64,000 nt of DNA. It comes from Lewinellaceae bacterium (lineage in GTDB: Bacteria; Bacteroidota; Bacteroidia; Chitinophagales; Saprospiraceae). The stretch is taken from assembly GCA_020636215.1 (NCBI GenBank), contig JACJYG010000004.1, positions 682,001-746,000 on the forward strand, read 5' to 3'. Under the pieces are notes generated by a model. That model did not search any database. It was not told where the DNA came from and saw nothing but the letters and a program-made list of their open reading frames with translations. A program made the position numbers and the translations under genes. This document shows, piece by piece, positions 27,457 to 35,604 of the stretch. Within the stretch, counting starts at the first letter, position 1; each line of letters starts with the position of its first letter.

Positions 27457-30400
27457 TTAAAAGTCAAGAATTGCCCCCAGGTATATCCTCCGAGGCAAAC
27501 TAAAGAAGTTCGGATTCAGAATTCGCCACTGGTAAGAATCGAGGAAGGCTTCCAACGACCGTTGAGAACTCTGGATCGTGCGAAGCTGTGACTGTCCCTG
27601 TGGCGTGCGCAGGAAGCCATCGTCTTCCGGTGAGCCGGTGGCGGAGTAAACGTTGATCACATTGCGGCGGTCCAGCACATTAGACACCCGGCAATACACG
27701 TTGATTCCCAGCCTGTTACCAAGGGTGAAGTTTTTGTCTACCCGAAGGTTGAGGGTAAAGTTCCAGGGCTTGCGGGCGCCGTTGAGCGAGCCTACCGTAC
27801 CGGTTCCGCCCAATTGAAGGGCCTGTTGCGTAGCGGTATACGGCCGGCCGGATACGGCAATGGCCTGCAGGTTAAGGCCTGCATTAGCGAAGATATCCGC
27901 ACCAAACAAACGCGGGCCGGTGTAGCGGTTGCCCGAACCGTAGCGATAATCCATATTGGCTACGATGCGGTGCCGCTCATCGAAGTTGAGTGGGAAAAGC
28001 GTCCGCAGCACACCACGGGAGCCCAGGCCACGCTGAGAGGCGGCATCGGAACCGGTGCCATCAGCAAATTGCAGGGTATAGTTCGCATTGAACGAAATAT
28101 TACCCGTCCGGCGCAGGTCATAAGTGAACGTAAAACCTTTCACCGTTCCGAAGTCCTGGTTATCAAAGGTGGTGTATTGGCTGATAATGGGCACCGGGAA
28201 GAAGGTCCGGATCTGGATCATATCCCGCATTTCCTTGTAGTAAGCCGCAATCTTCAGGGCGGAGGTATTGGACAATTTCTGCTGGAAGCCTACTTCGTAG
28301 TCGATCGTCCGTTCCGGCTTCAGGTTCGGGTTGTTACGCTCGGAGCCGGCGCGTTCAACAAAGTAGAAATAATCCAGCGGTGTTGCGATCGTGTTGGAGG
28401 GCGGCCGCTGCACCAGAATATCATAGTGAGCAAAGAAGTTGGCCTCATCCGAGATCGGGAAGGAGAAAGCCAGGCGCGGCATGAAGTTCACCTGTACTTC
28501 ATAGTCTTCGAAAGATACATTCGGGTCGTAATCGCGCTTTTTGATGAAGTCAAAATCATCGCGGACGCGGAGGTCTTTATAGACCGGGTTGACAACGCCC
28601 CCCTGGAAAATAAGGGCGGGGTTGTTCACCGGATTGCCATTGGCTTCGTACCAATCGTCCCCATTGCGATAGGCCTGAACGCTTTCGCCGGAGGCATCGG
28701 TGGCATAGACCTTAAAGTCATCGCCAATATTACCCGGGCGTTCTCCGCCGAATTCGCTGTTGTAATCGGCAGCGCCCATGATCTCATAAAGAGAATAGTT
28801 GTCTTTCAACACCTTCGTATTGGCATCGTAGCGGTCGACGCGAAGGCCGAGACGGAAGATGATGTCTTTGAAGGTGAACTTATCCTGAATATAGGCCGCA
28901 CCATAAATGGGGCGGTTGGGCGCCACCGGGAAGGTGCGTATGCCGTTTTGATCAGTGGCGGTAAAGAAATCTTCAAAATTGCCGTCGAAGTTCTGTCCCA
29001 GATAATCATAACCGTAGTAATTGAGGTTAAGATTGCTGAAGTCGTTCAATTCCCGGGCGGAGAACATATCGAGGCGCAGGTCTTCGGGGCGCAAGCCGTC
29101 CACATTGACGAATTCTTTCAGGCTCTGTCCCGTCACCTCGCGGACACTACGATAGAACTTGTCATCGGCGCCTTCCACGATTTCCACATCATAAAGGAGG
29201 CGGGGTACAGGGACGCCGAAGATAATGACCGTATCATAAACGCCAATGACATCGGTCAGCGGGTTACCATTCTCATCGAAGGGAATACCCTGGATCTGGT
29301 TGTTCGCCAACTGCCGGGCCAACAACCATAGCGAACGAGGGTTGATATCATAACCGCGGTTGATGCGCTGTTCGTACCAAACACCAAGTTCTATATTGTG
29401 GCGGCCTTTTTCTGAACTACCTGGCACCAGGTCGAAGTTGATGCGGCCCTGGAAAGTACCGAGGTCGTTATCGCGTTTCTGGTTGAGGTTATAAACCGTG
29501 CCGATGTTGGTATGGAACCCCCAGGAATTGGAGAAAACATCCTGCGTCTGGCCGTTGTAGGCATTAAAGCCTTCCAGCGTAGGCGGCAGATTGCCGTCTA
29601 CTTGCGGCATTAAGGGGTTGTTGTAATTGGCCAATACCGGGTTGATGGTAAGGTCGGGTTGATAGCCGGTCAGTACCTGACGATAGTCGAGGTGCTGCGC
29701 GTAGATCATCCCTGCAGTATCCTGCCGAAATTCGAAGACCGGTTCCCAAACCTGGTCGAAGTTGCCGATGTAGCCGTAGTTGAACAAGTTGTCGCCGTGG
29801 CGTGGGTCGGCTACTGATGATTTGGTTTTCTCATAACCGAACTGCAGGGTATAGGAAGCATTCTGGATGAGCGCGCTTTTGCTGGCGCGGTCGCTCTCAC
29901 TGCCGCTTGCGCCGCCAAGGCGGTGGCGGAAACGGAAGTTGCCCCGATAGGTCTCGTTGTTCTGGGTGGGGTTGTTTTGGGCATTCAACAAACGCCAGTT
30001 GGTGCCGGAAGTACTGCCACCGCCCGGTGTGAACAAATTATCCGTATTATTATAAGCGCCGGAGAAAGTGAGGTCGATCGCGCTGTTGAGGCGGGCGTCC
30101 AACTTGACCTGAAAGTCGTAGCGTTTGTAGTTCTCAAAGGACTGATAATCCAGTACATCCACATCTTCCTGGGTGAGGAAGTCGGCTGCTACAAACTGAT
30201 TGCCGCCCAACTCGATGACGGGGTTGGCTTCCAATTGCGCCCGCACATCGTCTTTTATCCGGTAAAGGGGCACTGCCGACGGGTCATCGTCCAGTTGGTC
30301 GGTCAGACGGCCGATAAGGCGGAAGCCCAGCAGAGAAGTTTTTGAACCATCGCTGTTCGTCTTACGGATAAGCGGGCCACTCACGTTAAACCCTACCAGG

Positions 30401-31137
30401 CTCTGCTCATAAGGGTCGAGGAATTTGGAGGTCTCCAATTCCACACCGCCGGAGAACTTGCTGGAAGGGCCTTTAGTGGTCAGGGAGATGATACCACCGG
30501 TAACGTCGCCATATTGTGCTTCGATACCGCCGGTGATGACCTGCAACTGCTCGATCTCGGATTCCGGAGGCAGGGCGCCGCGAACGCGAATGCCATCGAC
30601 GTAGTAGTCGGTGGCGTTGTCCCGGGAGCCCCGCACGGTGATGGCGTCGCCTTCATCGGCGGAGGCCAGGCCCGCCGTAGCAGCAGCCAGGGCGTTGATG
30701 TTCCGGGTAGGAAGGTTTTTAATCTGGTCGCTAGTGATAACGGAGCCAGATGTCGTGTTGTCCTGCTCGATCAGCGGGACCTTGTATTCGGTAACGACGA
30801 CTTCATCGAGCACTACGCCTTCTGACGACAGGCCGATGTCCAATTTATTGGCTTTACCCGCCAATACCCTTACCCCAGTGACCCGCTGCTTGGAATAGCC
30901 AACGTAGGTGACTTCCACATCGTAGGTGCCCGGGTCGATGGAAGACAGGCTGTAGTTGCCGTCAAAGTCCGTCTCTGTACCGGTAGCCAGCACTCCGTTC
31001 TTGTAAATTGCCACACTGCCAAAGATGATCGGTTCGCCCGATTCCTGGTCTGTGACCTTACCCTGGAGCGAGGTCTGCGCAATAGCAGCCGCTCCGGTAG
31101 TCAGGAGTACAAAAAATAATAGTAAATAACGTGCCAT
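27457..31137 (-). CDS. TonB-dependent receptor with CarboxypepD_reg N-terminal domain
   Basis: This outer-membrane receptor of 1226 residues has a signal peptide (MARYLLLFFVLLTTGAAAIAQ), a CarboxypepD_reg-like domain (about 22-105: SLQGKVTDQESGEPIIFGSV), a plug domain (about 120-230: SVITSDQIKNLPTRNINALA, VRGSRDNATDYYVDGIRV) and a 22-strand type barrel ending RRIYLGAILDF with terminal Phe. It lacks the RagA/SusC length signature and no SusD gene is adjacent, so it is not an ordinary Sus pair. The ORF is open to 31173, but the ATG at 31137 begins the signal peptide. It is first in the operon with the 1380-aa secreted protein and the PorV-like barrel. Substrate unknown. Confidence 0.92.
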   Translation of the reverse strand: MARYLLLFFVLLTTGAAAIAQTSLQGKVTDQESGEPIIFGSVAIYKNGVLATGTETDFDGNYSLSSIDPGTYDVEVTYVGYSKQRVTGVRVLAGKANKLDIGLSSEGVVLDEVVVTEYKVPLIEQDNTTSGSVITSDQIKNLPTRNINALAAATAGLASADEGDAITVRGSRDNATDYYVDGIRVRGALPPESEIEQLQVITGGIEAQYGDVTGGIISLTTKGPSSKFSGGVELETSKFLDPYEQSLVGFNVSGPLIRKTNSDGSKTSLLGFRLIGRLTDQLDDDPSAVPLYRIKDDVRAQLEANPVIELGGNQFVAADFLTQEDVDVLDYQSFENYKRYDFQVKLDARLNSAIDLTFSGAYNNTDNLFTPGGGSTSGTNWRLLNAQNNPTQNNETYRGNFRFRHRLGGASGSESDRASKSALIQNASYTLQFGYEKTKSSVADPRHGDNLFNYGYIGNFDQVWEPVFEFRQDTAGMIYAQHLDYRQVLTGYQPDLTINPVLANYNNPLMPQVDGNLPPTLEGFNAYNGQTQDVFSNSWGFHTNIGTVYNLNQKRDNDLGTFQGRINFDLVPGSSEKGRHNIELGVWYEQRINRGYDINPRSLWLLARQLANNQIQGIPFDENGNPLTDVIGVYDTVIIFGVPVPRLLYDVEIVEGADDKFYRSVREVTGQSLKEFVNVDGLRPEDLRLDMFSARELNDFSNLNLNYYGYDYLGQNFDGNFEDFFTATDQNGIRTFPVAPNRPIYGAAYIQDKFTFKDIIFRLGLRVDRYDANTKVLKDNYSLYEIMGAADYNSEFGGERPGNIGDDFKVYATDASGESVQAYRNGDDWYEANGNPVNNPALIFQGGVVNPVYKDLRVRDDFDFIKKRDYDPNVSFEDYEVQVNFMPRLAFSFPISDEANFFAHYDILVQRPPSNTIATPLDYFYFVERAGSERNNPNLKPERTIDYEVGFQQKLSNTSALKIAAYYKEMRDMIQIRTFFPVPIISQYTTFDNQDFGTVKGFTFTYDLRRTGNISFNANYTLQFADGTGSDAASQRGLGSRGVLRTLFPLNFDERHRIVANMDYRYGSGNRYTGPRLFGADIFANAGLNLQAIAVSGRPYTATQQALQLGGTGTVGSLNGARKPWNFTLNLRVDKNFTLGNRLGINVYCRVSNVLDRRNVINVYSATGSPEDDGFLRTPQGQSQLRTIQSSQRSLEAFLDSYQWRILNPNFFSLPRRIYLGAILDF

Positions 31138-31192
31138 AAAATTTCCTGTTTTAGTATTTCGACTCAAAACCAAGGGATCTCAAAATCGTGCA

Positions 31193-31222
31193 CAATGTTA
31201 AAAAAATTAACCTTGTTTTCAA
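31193..31222 (-). promoter_or_regulatory. Promoter of the TonB receptor operon
   Basis: On the minus strand TTG (31220-31222) is followed by exactly 19 bp and then TAACATTG (31193-31200), one mismatch from TAnnTTTG. The transcript would start near 31186, about 50 bp before the ATG at 31137. This is the best-spaced Bacteroidota promoter in the window. Confidence 0.65.
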
Positions 31223-31585
31223 AAATTTCCTTTGGGGACAAATAGGAGTAAGCTAACTTTCTTTCTTTTGCCGGCAGCCATATTCCCATTCCTACTGTTG
31301 CTCAACAGGCACTAGGTGGCCGGCATATACTTTCGGCAATCTCAAAAGTAGGATAATTTAACAGGATCAGCACCATCATTTTTTCAATAAAGTCAGGTTT
31401 CTGATTCCTGAGCACCAAAGTTAAAAACAAGTAACAAAGGCTGACACTGCTTTAACGCAGGAGGCAAATATAATGCTTCTTCGGTATAATTAGAGTATGG
31501 TGGTTTCGTCCTGCACCTGACAAGCCAGGGATTAAAGTGAATTTGAGGGATTTGCCGAAAATAGACAAAAATTTAAACTCCACTT
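31223..31585. other. Intergenic region between divergent TonB operon and lipoprotein gene
   Basis: About 360 bp of A/T-rich sequence between the two promoters. A 60-codon minus-strand frame at 31452-31634 has no features of a real gene. No operator-like repeat stood out. Confidence 0.4.
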
Positions 31586-31593
31586 TATCTTTG
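31586..31593 (+). promoter_or_regulatory. Probable -7 element for the lipoprotein gene
   Basis: TATCTTTG is an exact TAnnTTTG match, 43 bp before the ATG at 31637. No TTG is found 19-21 bp upstream. Confidence 0.5.
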
Positions 31594-31636
31594 CCATTAC
31601 TTCGCAAAAACATTTCAGGACAAAAAACATCCATTT

Positions 31637-32332
31637 ATGCCATTCAAATACCTTTTAGGTGGTTCTGCTTTTTTGGTTTTGGTGCTGGCCACAGCCTGCC
31701 AGCGTAATTCAGAAGATCAAAAAAAACCACAGCTCTTCGCCGAACTCTTCGTCCGCTATCTTGAGGCGGAGCGGGAACTCAAGGCTACCGCCACTTTCTT
31801 TGAGGGAGATTCCATTCAAACGGCATCCCCGAAAACTTTTTCCGGTGGAGTATCCTTCCAAGGCAGCGGCATGGAGGCCCGCCCGCTTCCGGGAGGGGTG
31901 GTGCGGTATACTTTACAGCAAAATGCCGACTACAGTGCTGCCTTCCCATTCCGGTTTCCATCCAATAATGGCCAAAAGCAGGAGTACACGCTGGCCATGC
32001 TCCCTATCGACACCTTTTATATAATAGATGGGAAAGCCAGCAAGAGCCAGGGCATGTCCCTCTATGCCCAGGGCGGCCAGCTACAGGCCGGCGAAAGCCT
32101 GGTTTTTCTTTTCAACGACGCCAACAACCGTGCTTATTCTTTCACCCTGGAGGGCCCAACCAATGGAGAAGAATATCGCATTTCCGCCCAGCAACTGGAA
32201 GGGCTGGAACCTGGTCCCCACCAATTATACCTGGTCAGAAAAAAACGGATGGCTGAAAAAAAACCGGGTGTCTCTATCCTGGCGGATGTGGAATTTTACA
32301 CCCGCCTGGTGGAAGTGGAGGTGGAGCAGTAG
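31637..32332 (+). CDS. Lipoprotein of unknown function
   Basis: This 231-aa protein has an N-terminal lipoprotein signal (MPFKYLLGGSAFLVLVLATAC, Cys21) followed by a short helical piece (LFAELFVRYLEAERELKATAT) and a beta-rich body of about 170 residues. No family is recognised. It is transcribed toward carB, 233 bp away, and has its own TATCTTTG element, so it is probably monocistronic and anchored in the outer or inner membrane facing the periplasm. The heptad-like charged stretch after the lipobox may be a linker. Confidence 0.75.
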   Translation: MPFKYLLGGSAFLVLVLATACQRNSEDQKKPQLFAELFVRYLEAERELKATATFFEGDSIQTASPKTFSGGVSFQGSGMEARPLPGGVVRYTLQQNADYSAAFPFRFPSNNGQKQEYTLAMLPIDTFYIIDGKASKSQGMSLYAQGGQLQAGESLVFLFNDANNRAYSFTLEGPTNGEEYRISAQQLEGLEPGPHQLYLVRKKRMAEKKPGVSILADVEFYTRLVEVEVEQ

Positions 32333-32514
32333 CGGGACGTCGCAGGTCGGCGCCCAACACAGGCCCTGTTGGCAGGCCAGCTCACAGCGGCCGCATCCCT
32401 ACCCAATCTATATGCCAGTTAACATGTTGGCCTGAAGGCCTGTCAAGTATTGGGCTACGGAAGATTTCCCTCAGAAAGTCCGCTGTCCCTTAAGAAAAGC
32501 TAGGAGTGCTGTTG

Positions 32515-32522
32515 TATCTTTG
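32515..32522 (+). promoter_or_regulatory. Probable -7 element for carB
   Basis: TATCTTTG exactly matches TAnnTTTG, 43 bp before the carB ATG. The -33 region is not convincing. Confidence 0.5.
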
Positions 32523-32565
32523 CCCGCAATTTGCGAACCGGCCTTTAAAAAAGAATTTTCTGCTC

Positions 32566-35385
32566 ATGCCGAAAGATCCATCTATCAAATCAATCCTCAT
32601 CATTGGGAGCGGCCCTATCATCATCGGGCAAGCTTGCGAATTTGACTACTCAGGCTCTCAGGCAGCCCGCTCCCTGCGGGAAGAAGGCATCGAAGTGTCA
32701 TTGATTAACGACAATCCGGCGACGATCATGACGGATCCGGTCACGGCTGACCATATCTATCTGCTTCCGCTAACGGTAGAGAGCATCCGGCAGGTATTGG
32801 AAGAACGGCAAATTGACGCGGTGCTGCCTACTATGGGTGGGCAAACGGCCCTTAACCTGGCCATTGAAGCCGGGCAGCAGGGAGTTTGGGAAAAGTACAA
32901 CGTTCGCCTGATCGGAGTAGACCTGGCGGCGATTGAACTGACCGAAAACCGGGAAGCTTTTCGCAAACACATGATCGACATTGGGTTGAGCGTTGCGCCT
33001 TCCCGCATTGCAAACTCTTTTTTAGAAGGCAAAGAGGCTGCTCAGGAGATCGGCTACCCGCTGGTAATCCGGCCTTCGTACACCCTCGGCGGCACCGGAG
33101 GGGGGTTTGTGCATAGGGAAGAAGAATTTGATGCAGCCCTGCGGCGCGGCCTGAACATGTCGCCAACCCACGAAGTGCTCGTGGAAAAAGCCGTGTTAGG
33201 CTGGAAAGAATTCGAACTGGAGCTGCTTCGCGACGCGGCCGACAACGTTGTCATTATCTGCACTGTGGAGAACCTGGACCCTATGGGCATTCATACCGGC
33301 GACAGTATCACCGTTGCGCCGGCGATGACCCTTTCCGATACCGGCTACCAACAGATGCGCGACGAGGCCATCCAGGCCATGCGTTCCCTGGGCAATTTCG
33401 CCGGTGGTTGCAACATACAATTCGCCCAGGACCCGGAAACGGAAAAGCTCATTGTCATCGAGATCAACCCGCGGGTATCCCGGTCTTCGGCCCTGGCCAG
33501 TAAAGCTACGGGCTATCCCATCGCCAAAATATCGGCCAAACTGGCCATCGGTTATACCCTGGATGAACTGAAAAACCAGATCACCAAAACGACCTCCGCT
33601 TACTTCGAACCCACGCTGGATTATGTGATCGTCAAAATGCCGCGCTGGAACTTCGAGAAATTTCAGGGTTCCAACCACGAGTTGGGGCTGCAGATGAAAT
33701 CAGTGGGAGAAGTGATGGCCATCGGCCGCAATTTTCTGGAGGCCCTGCAGAAAGCCTGCCAGTCGCAGGAAAACAACCGCACCGGCCTGGGCGGCGACAT
33801 GAAGGAGTGGATCAAAACCGCCGACATCCTGGAGCGCCTGGAACATCCCAGTGAAGACCGCATCTTCCGCCTCAAGGACGCCCTGCGGCTTGGCGTACCC
33901 GAAAAGACGATTCAGAAGCTGACCCGTATCGACCCCTGGTTCATCCGCCAGATCAAACAACTGGTGAAGCTGGAACAACAACTGATGCGGTACAACGTGC
34001 CGGAGGATATCTCCGAAGATTTCTTCCGCGAACTCAAGGAAGTTGGTTACTCTGATGCACAGATCGCCTGGCTGATGCGGGTCAGTGAAGACGAAGTAAC
34101 GAAAGTCCGGAAAAAGCTCAATATTCGCCGCACCTATAAAATGGTGGATACCTGCGCCGCCGAGTTCGAAGCACAAACGCCCTATTTCTACTCCACCTTC
34201 GACCAGGAAAATGAGAGTATTCCAACTTCCGATAAGAAGAAAGTGATCGTATTGGGTTCAGGCCCCAACCGGATCGGGCAGGGCATCGAATTCGACTACT
34301 GTTGCGTGCATGGCTTGCTGGCTATCAAAGAGGTGGGATACGAAGCCATTATGGTAAACTGTAACCCGGAAACGGTCTCAACCGATTTCGACGTGGCCGA
34401 TAAGCTCTATTTCGAGCCGGTATTCTGGGAGCACCTGGAGGAGATCATCGAGTTGGAAAAACCGGAAGGGGTCATTGTGCAACTGGGGGGCCAGACGGCC
34501 CTCAAGATCGCCCAGCAATTGCACGAACGAGGGATTAAGATCATTGGCACTTCCTTCCCGAATATGGACCTGGCTGAAGACCGGGGCGCATTCTCCGACT
34601 TACTCAAGGAACTGGAGATTCCCTACCCGGACTATGGCGTTGCCCACGATGCCGACGAAGCCCTCGCGGTTGCAAAGCGAATCGGCTATCCGCTTCTGGT
34701 GCGGCCCAGTTATGTTTTGGGTGGCCAGCGCATGCGGATTGTCATCAACGATAACGAGCTGGAGCGGCAGGTGCTCAGTATTTTCAAACACATGCCCGGC
34801 AACCGCGTACTGATTGACCACTTTTTGGAACGGGCGAAGGAAGCCGAAATTGACGCCATCTGCGACGGAGAAGAAGTTCATATTATGGGTATTATGGAAC
34901 ATATTGAGCCCGCCGGCGTCCATTCCGGCGACAGCTCCGCCGTACTGCCTACCTATAGCCTTTCGGTAGACGCCGTCAACACGATGGTAGAATACGCCGA
35001 GAAGCTGGCCCGGGCGCTCAACATCCGTGGCCTGATCAATATTCAGTTTGCCATCAAGGATAATAAGGTGTATGTCATCGAGGCCAATCCCCGAGCATCG
35101 CGCACCACGCCCTTTATCGCTAAGGCCTATCAGGTGCCCTACCTGAAAATTGCCACCAAAGTGATGCTGGGCACCCACAAACTGAAGGATTTCGATATCA
35201 AACCCCGGCCCAGCGGCTTTGCCATCAAGGTGCCTGTTTTCTCTTTTGATAAATTTCCCAACGTAGACAAAAACCTGGGCCCGGAGATGAAATCCACCGG
35301 TGAGGCTATCCGATTCATCCGTGACCTGTCGGACCCCTTCTTCCGGGAACTGGACCGACAGCGGTATATGTATCTGACCAGGTAG
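32566..35385 (+). CDS. carB: Carbamoyl-phosphate synthase large subunit, without MGS-like allosteric domain
   Basis: This 939-aa enzyme makes carbamoyl phosphate from bicarbonate, ATP and glutamine-derived ammonia for pyrimidine and arginine synthesis; the small subunit is not in the window. Both ATP-grasp halves are complete: the first opens SILIIGSGPIIIGQACEFDY and has RPSYTLGGTGGGF; the second opens VIVLGSGPNRIGQGIEFDY (about 560) and has RPSYVLGGQRM. The protein stops at FFRELDRQRYMYLTR, about where the C-terminal allosteric MGS-like domain starts in the 1073-aa E. coli enzyme. The ATG at 32566 follows a TATCTTTG element; an open extension to 32506 has no family similarity. Regulation by UMP or ornithine through that domain should be absent. 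Confidence 0.96.
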   Translation: MPKDPSIKSILIIGSGPIIIGQACEFDYSGSQAARSLREEGIEVSLINDNPATIMTDPVTADHIYLLPLTVESIRQVLEERQIDAVLPTMGGQTALNLAIEAGQQGVWEKYNVRLIGVDLAAIELTENREAFRKHMIDIGLSVAPSRIANSFLEGKEAAQEIGYPLVIRPSYTLGGTGGGFVHREEEFDAALRRGLNMSPTHEVLVEKAVLGWKEFELELLRDAADNVVIICTVENLDPMGIHTGDSITVAPAMTLSDTGYQQMRDEAIQAMRSLGNFAGGCNIQFAQDPETEKLIVIEINPRVSRSSALASKATGYPIAKISAKLAIGYTLDELKNQITKTTSAYFEPTLDYVIVKMPRWNFEKFQGSNHELGLQMKSVGEVMAIGRNFLEALQKACQSQENNRTGLGGDMKEWIKTADILERLEHPSEDRIFRLKDALRLGVPEKTIQKLTRIDPWFIRQIKQLVKLEQQLMRYNVPEDISEDFFRELKEVGYSDAQIAWLMRVSEDEVTKVRKKLNIRRTYKMVDTCAAEFEAQTPYFYSTFDQENESIPTSDKKKVIVLGSGPNRIGQGIEFDYCCVHGLLAIKEVGYEAIMVNCNPETVSTDFDVADKLYFEPVFWEHLEEIIELEKPEGVIVQLGGQTALKIAQQLHERGIKIIGTSFPNMDLAEDRGAFSDLLKELEIPYPDYGVAHDADEALAVAKRIGYPLLVRPSYVLGGQRMRIVINDNELERQVLSIFKHMPGNRVLIDHFLERAKEAEIDAICDGEEVHIMGIMEHIEPAGVHSGDSSAVLPTYSLSVDAVNTMVEYAEKLARALNIRGLINIQFAIKDNKVYVIEANPRASRTTPFIAKAYQVPYLKIATKVMLGTHKLKDFDIKPRPSGFAIKVPVFSFDKFPNVDKNLGPEMKSTGEAIRFIRDLSDPFFRELDRQRYMYLTR

Positions 35386-35541
35386 GAAATGGGGAAATGC
35401 GAGAATGAAAGAATGCGAGAATGAAAGAATGAAGGAATGAAAGAATGCGAGAATAGAGCGCCTATTTAGGCATTCCCGCATTTAAGCATTCTTGCATTTA
35501 AGCATTCTTGCATTTAAGCATTTAAGCATTCTTGCATTTCC
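35386..35541. repeat. Opposed short-repeat arrays (fold-back) after carB
   Basis: The left arm (35386-35455) is built of gaatgaaa and gaatgcga units; the right arm (35470-35541) of cattcttg and catttaag units, that is, similar units on the other strand. The ends pair over 15 bp with one wobble (35393-35407 with 35527-35541), and the centre is a small hairpin gcct/aggc (35459-35470). It directly follows the carB stop. Confidence 0.85.
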
Positions 35542-35604
35542 GAATTACCCTCCCCGCCCAACCAGAACCCCTAGCGGAATGTTTATCAAGTGTAAATCCA
35601 TTCT

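Noticed and set aside
27814..29331. 505-codon plus-strand frame
   Set aside because: Antisense shadow of the TonB receptor, with the Val/Ile/Gly-rich content typical of shadows.
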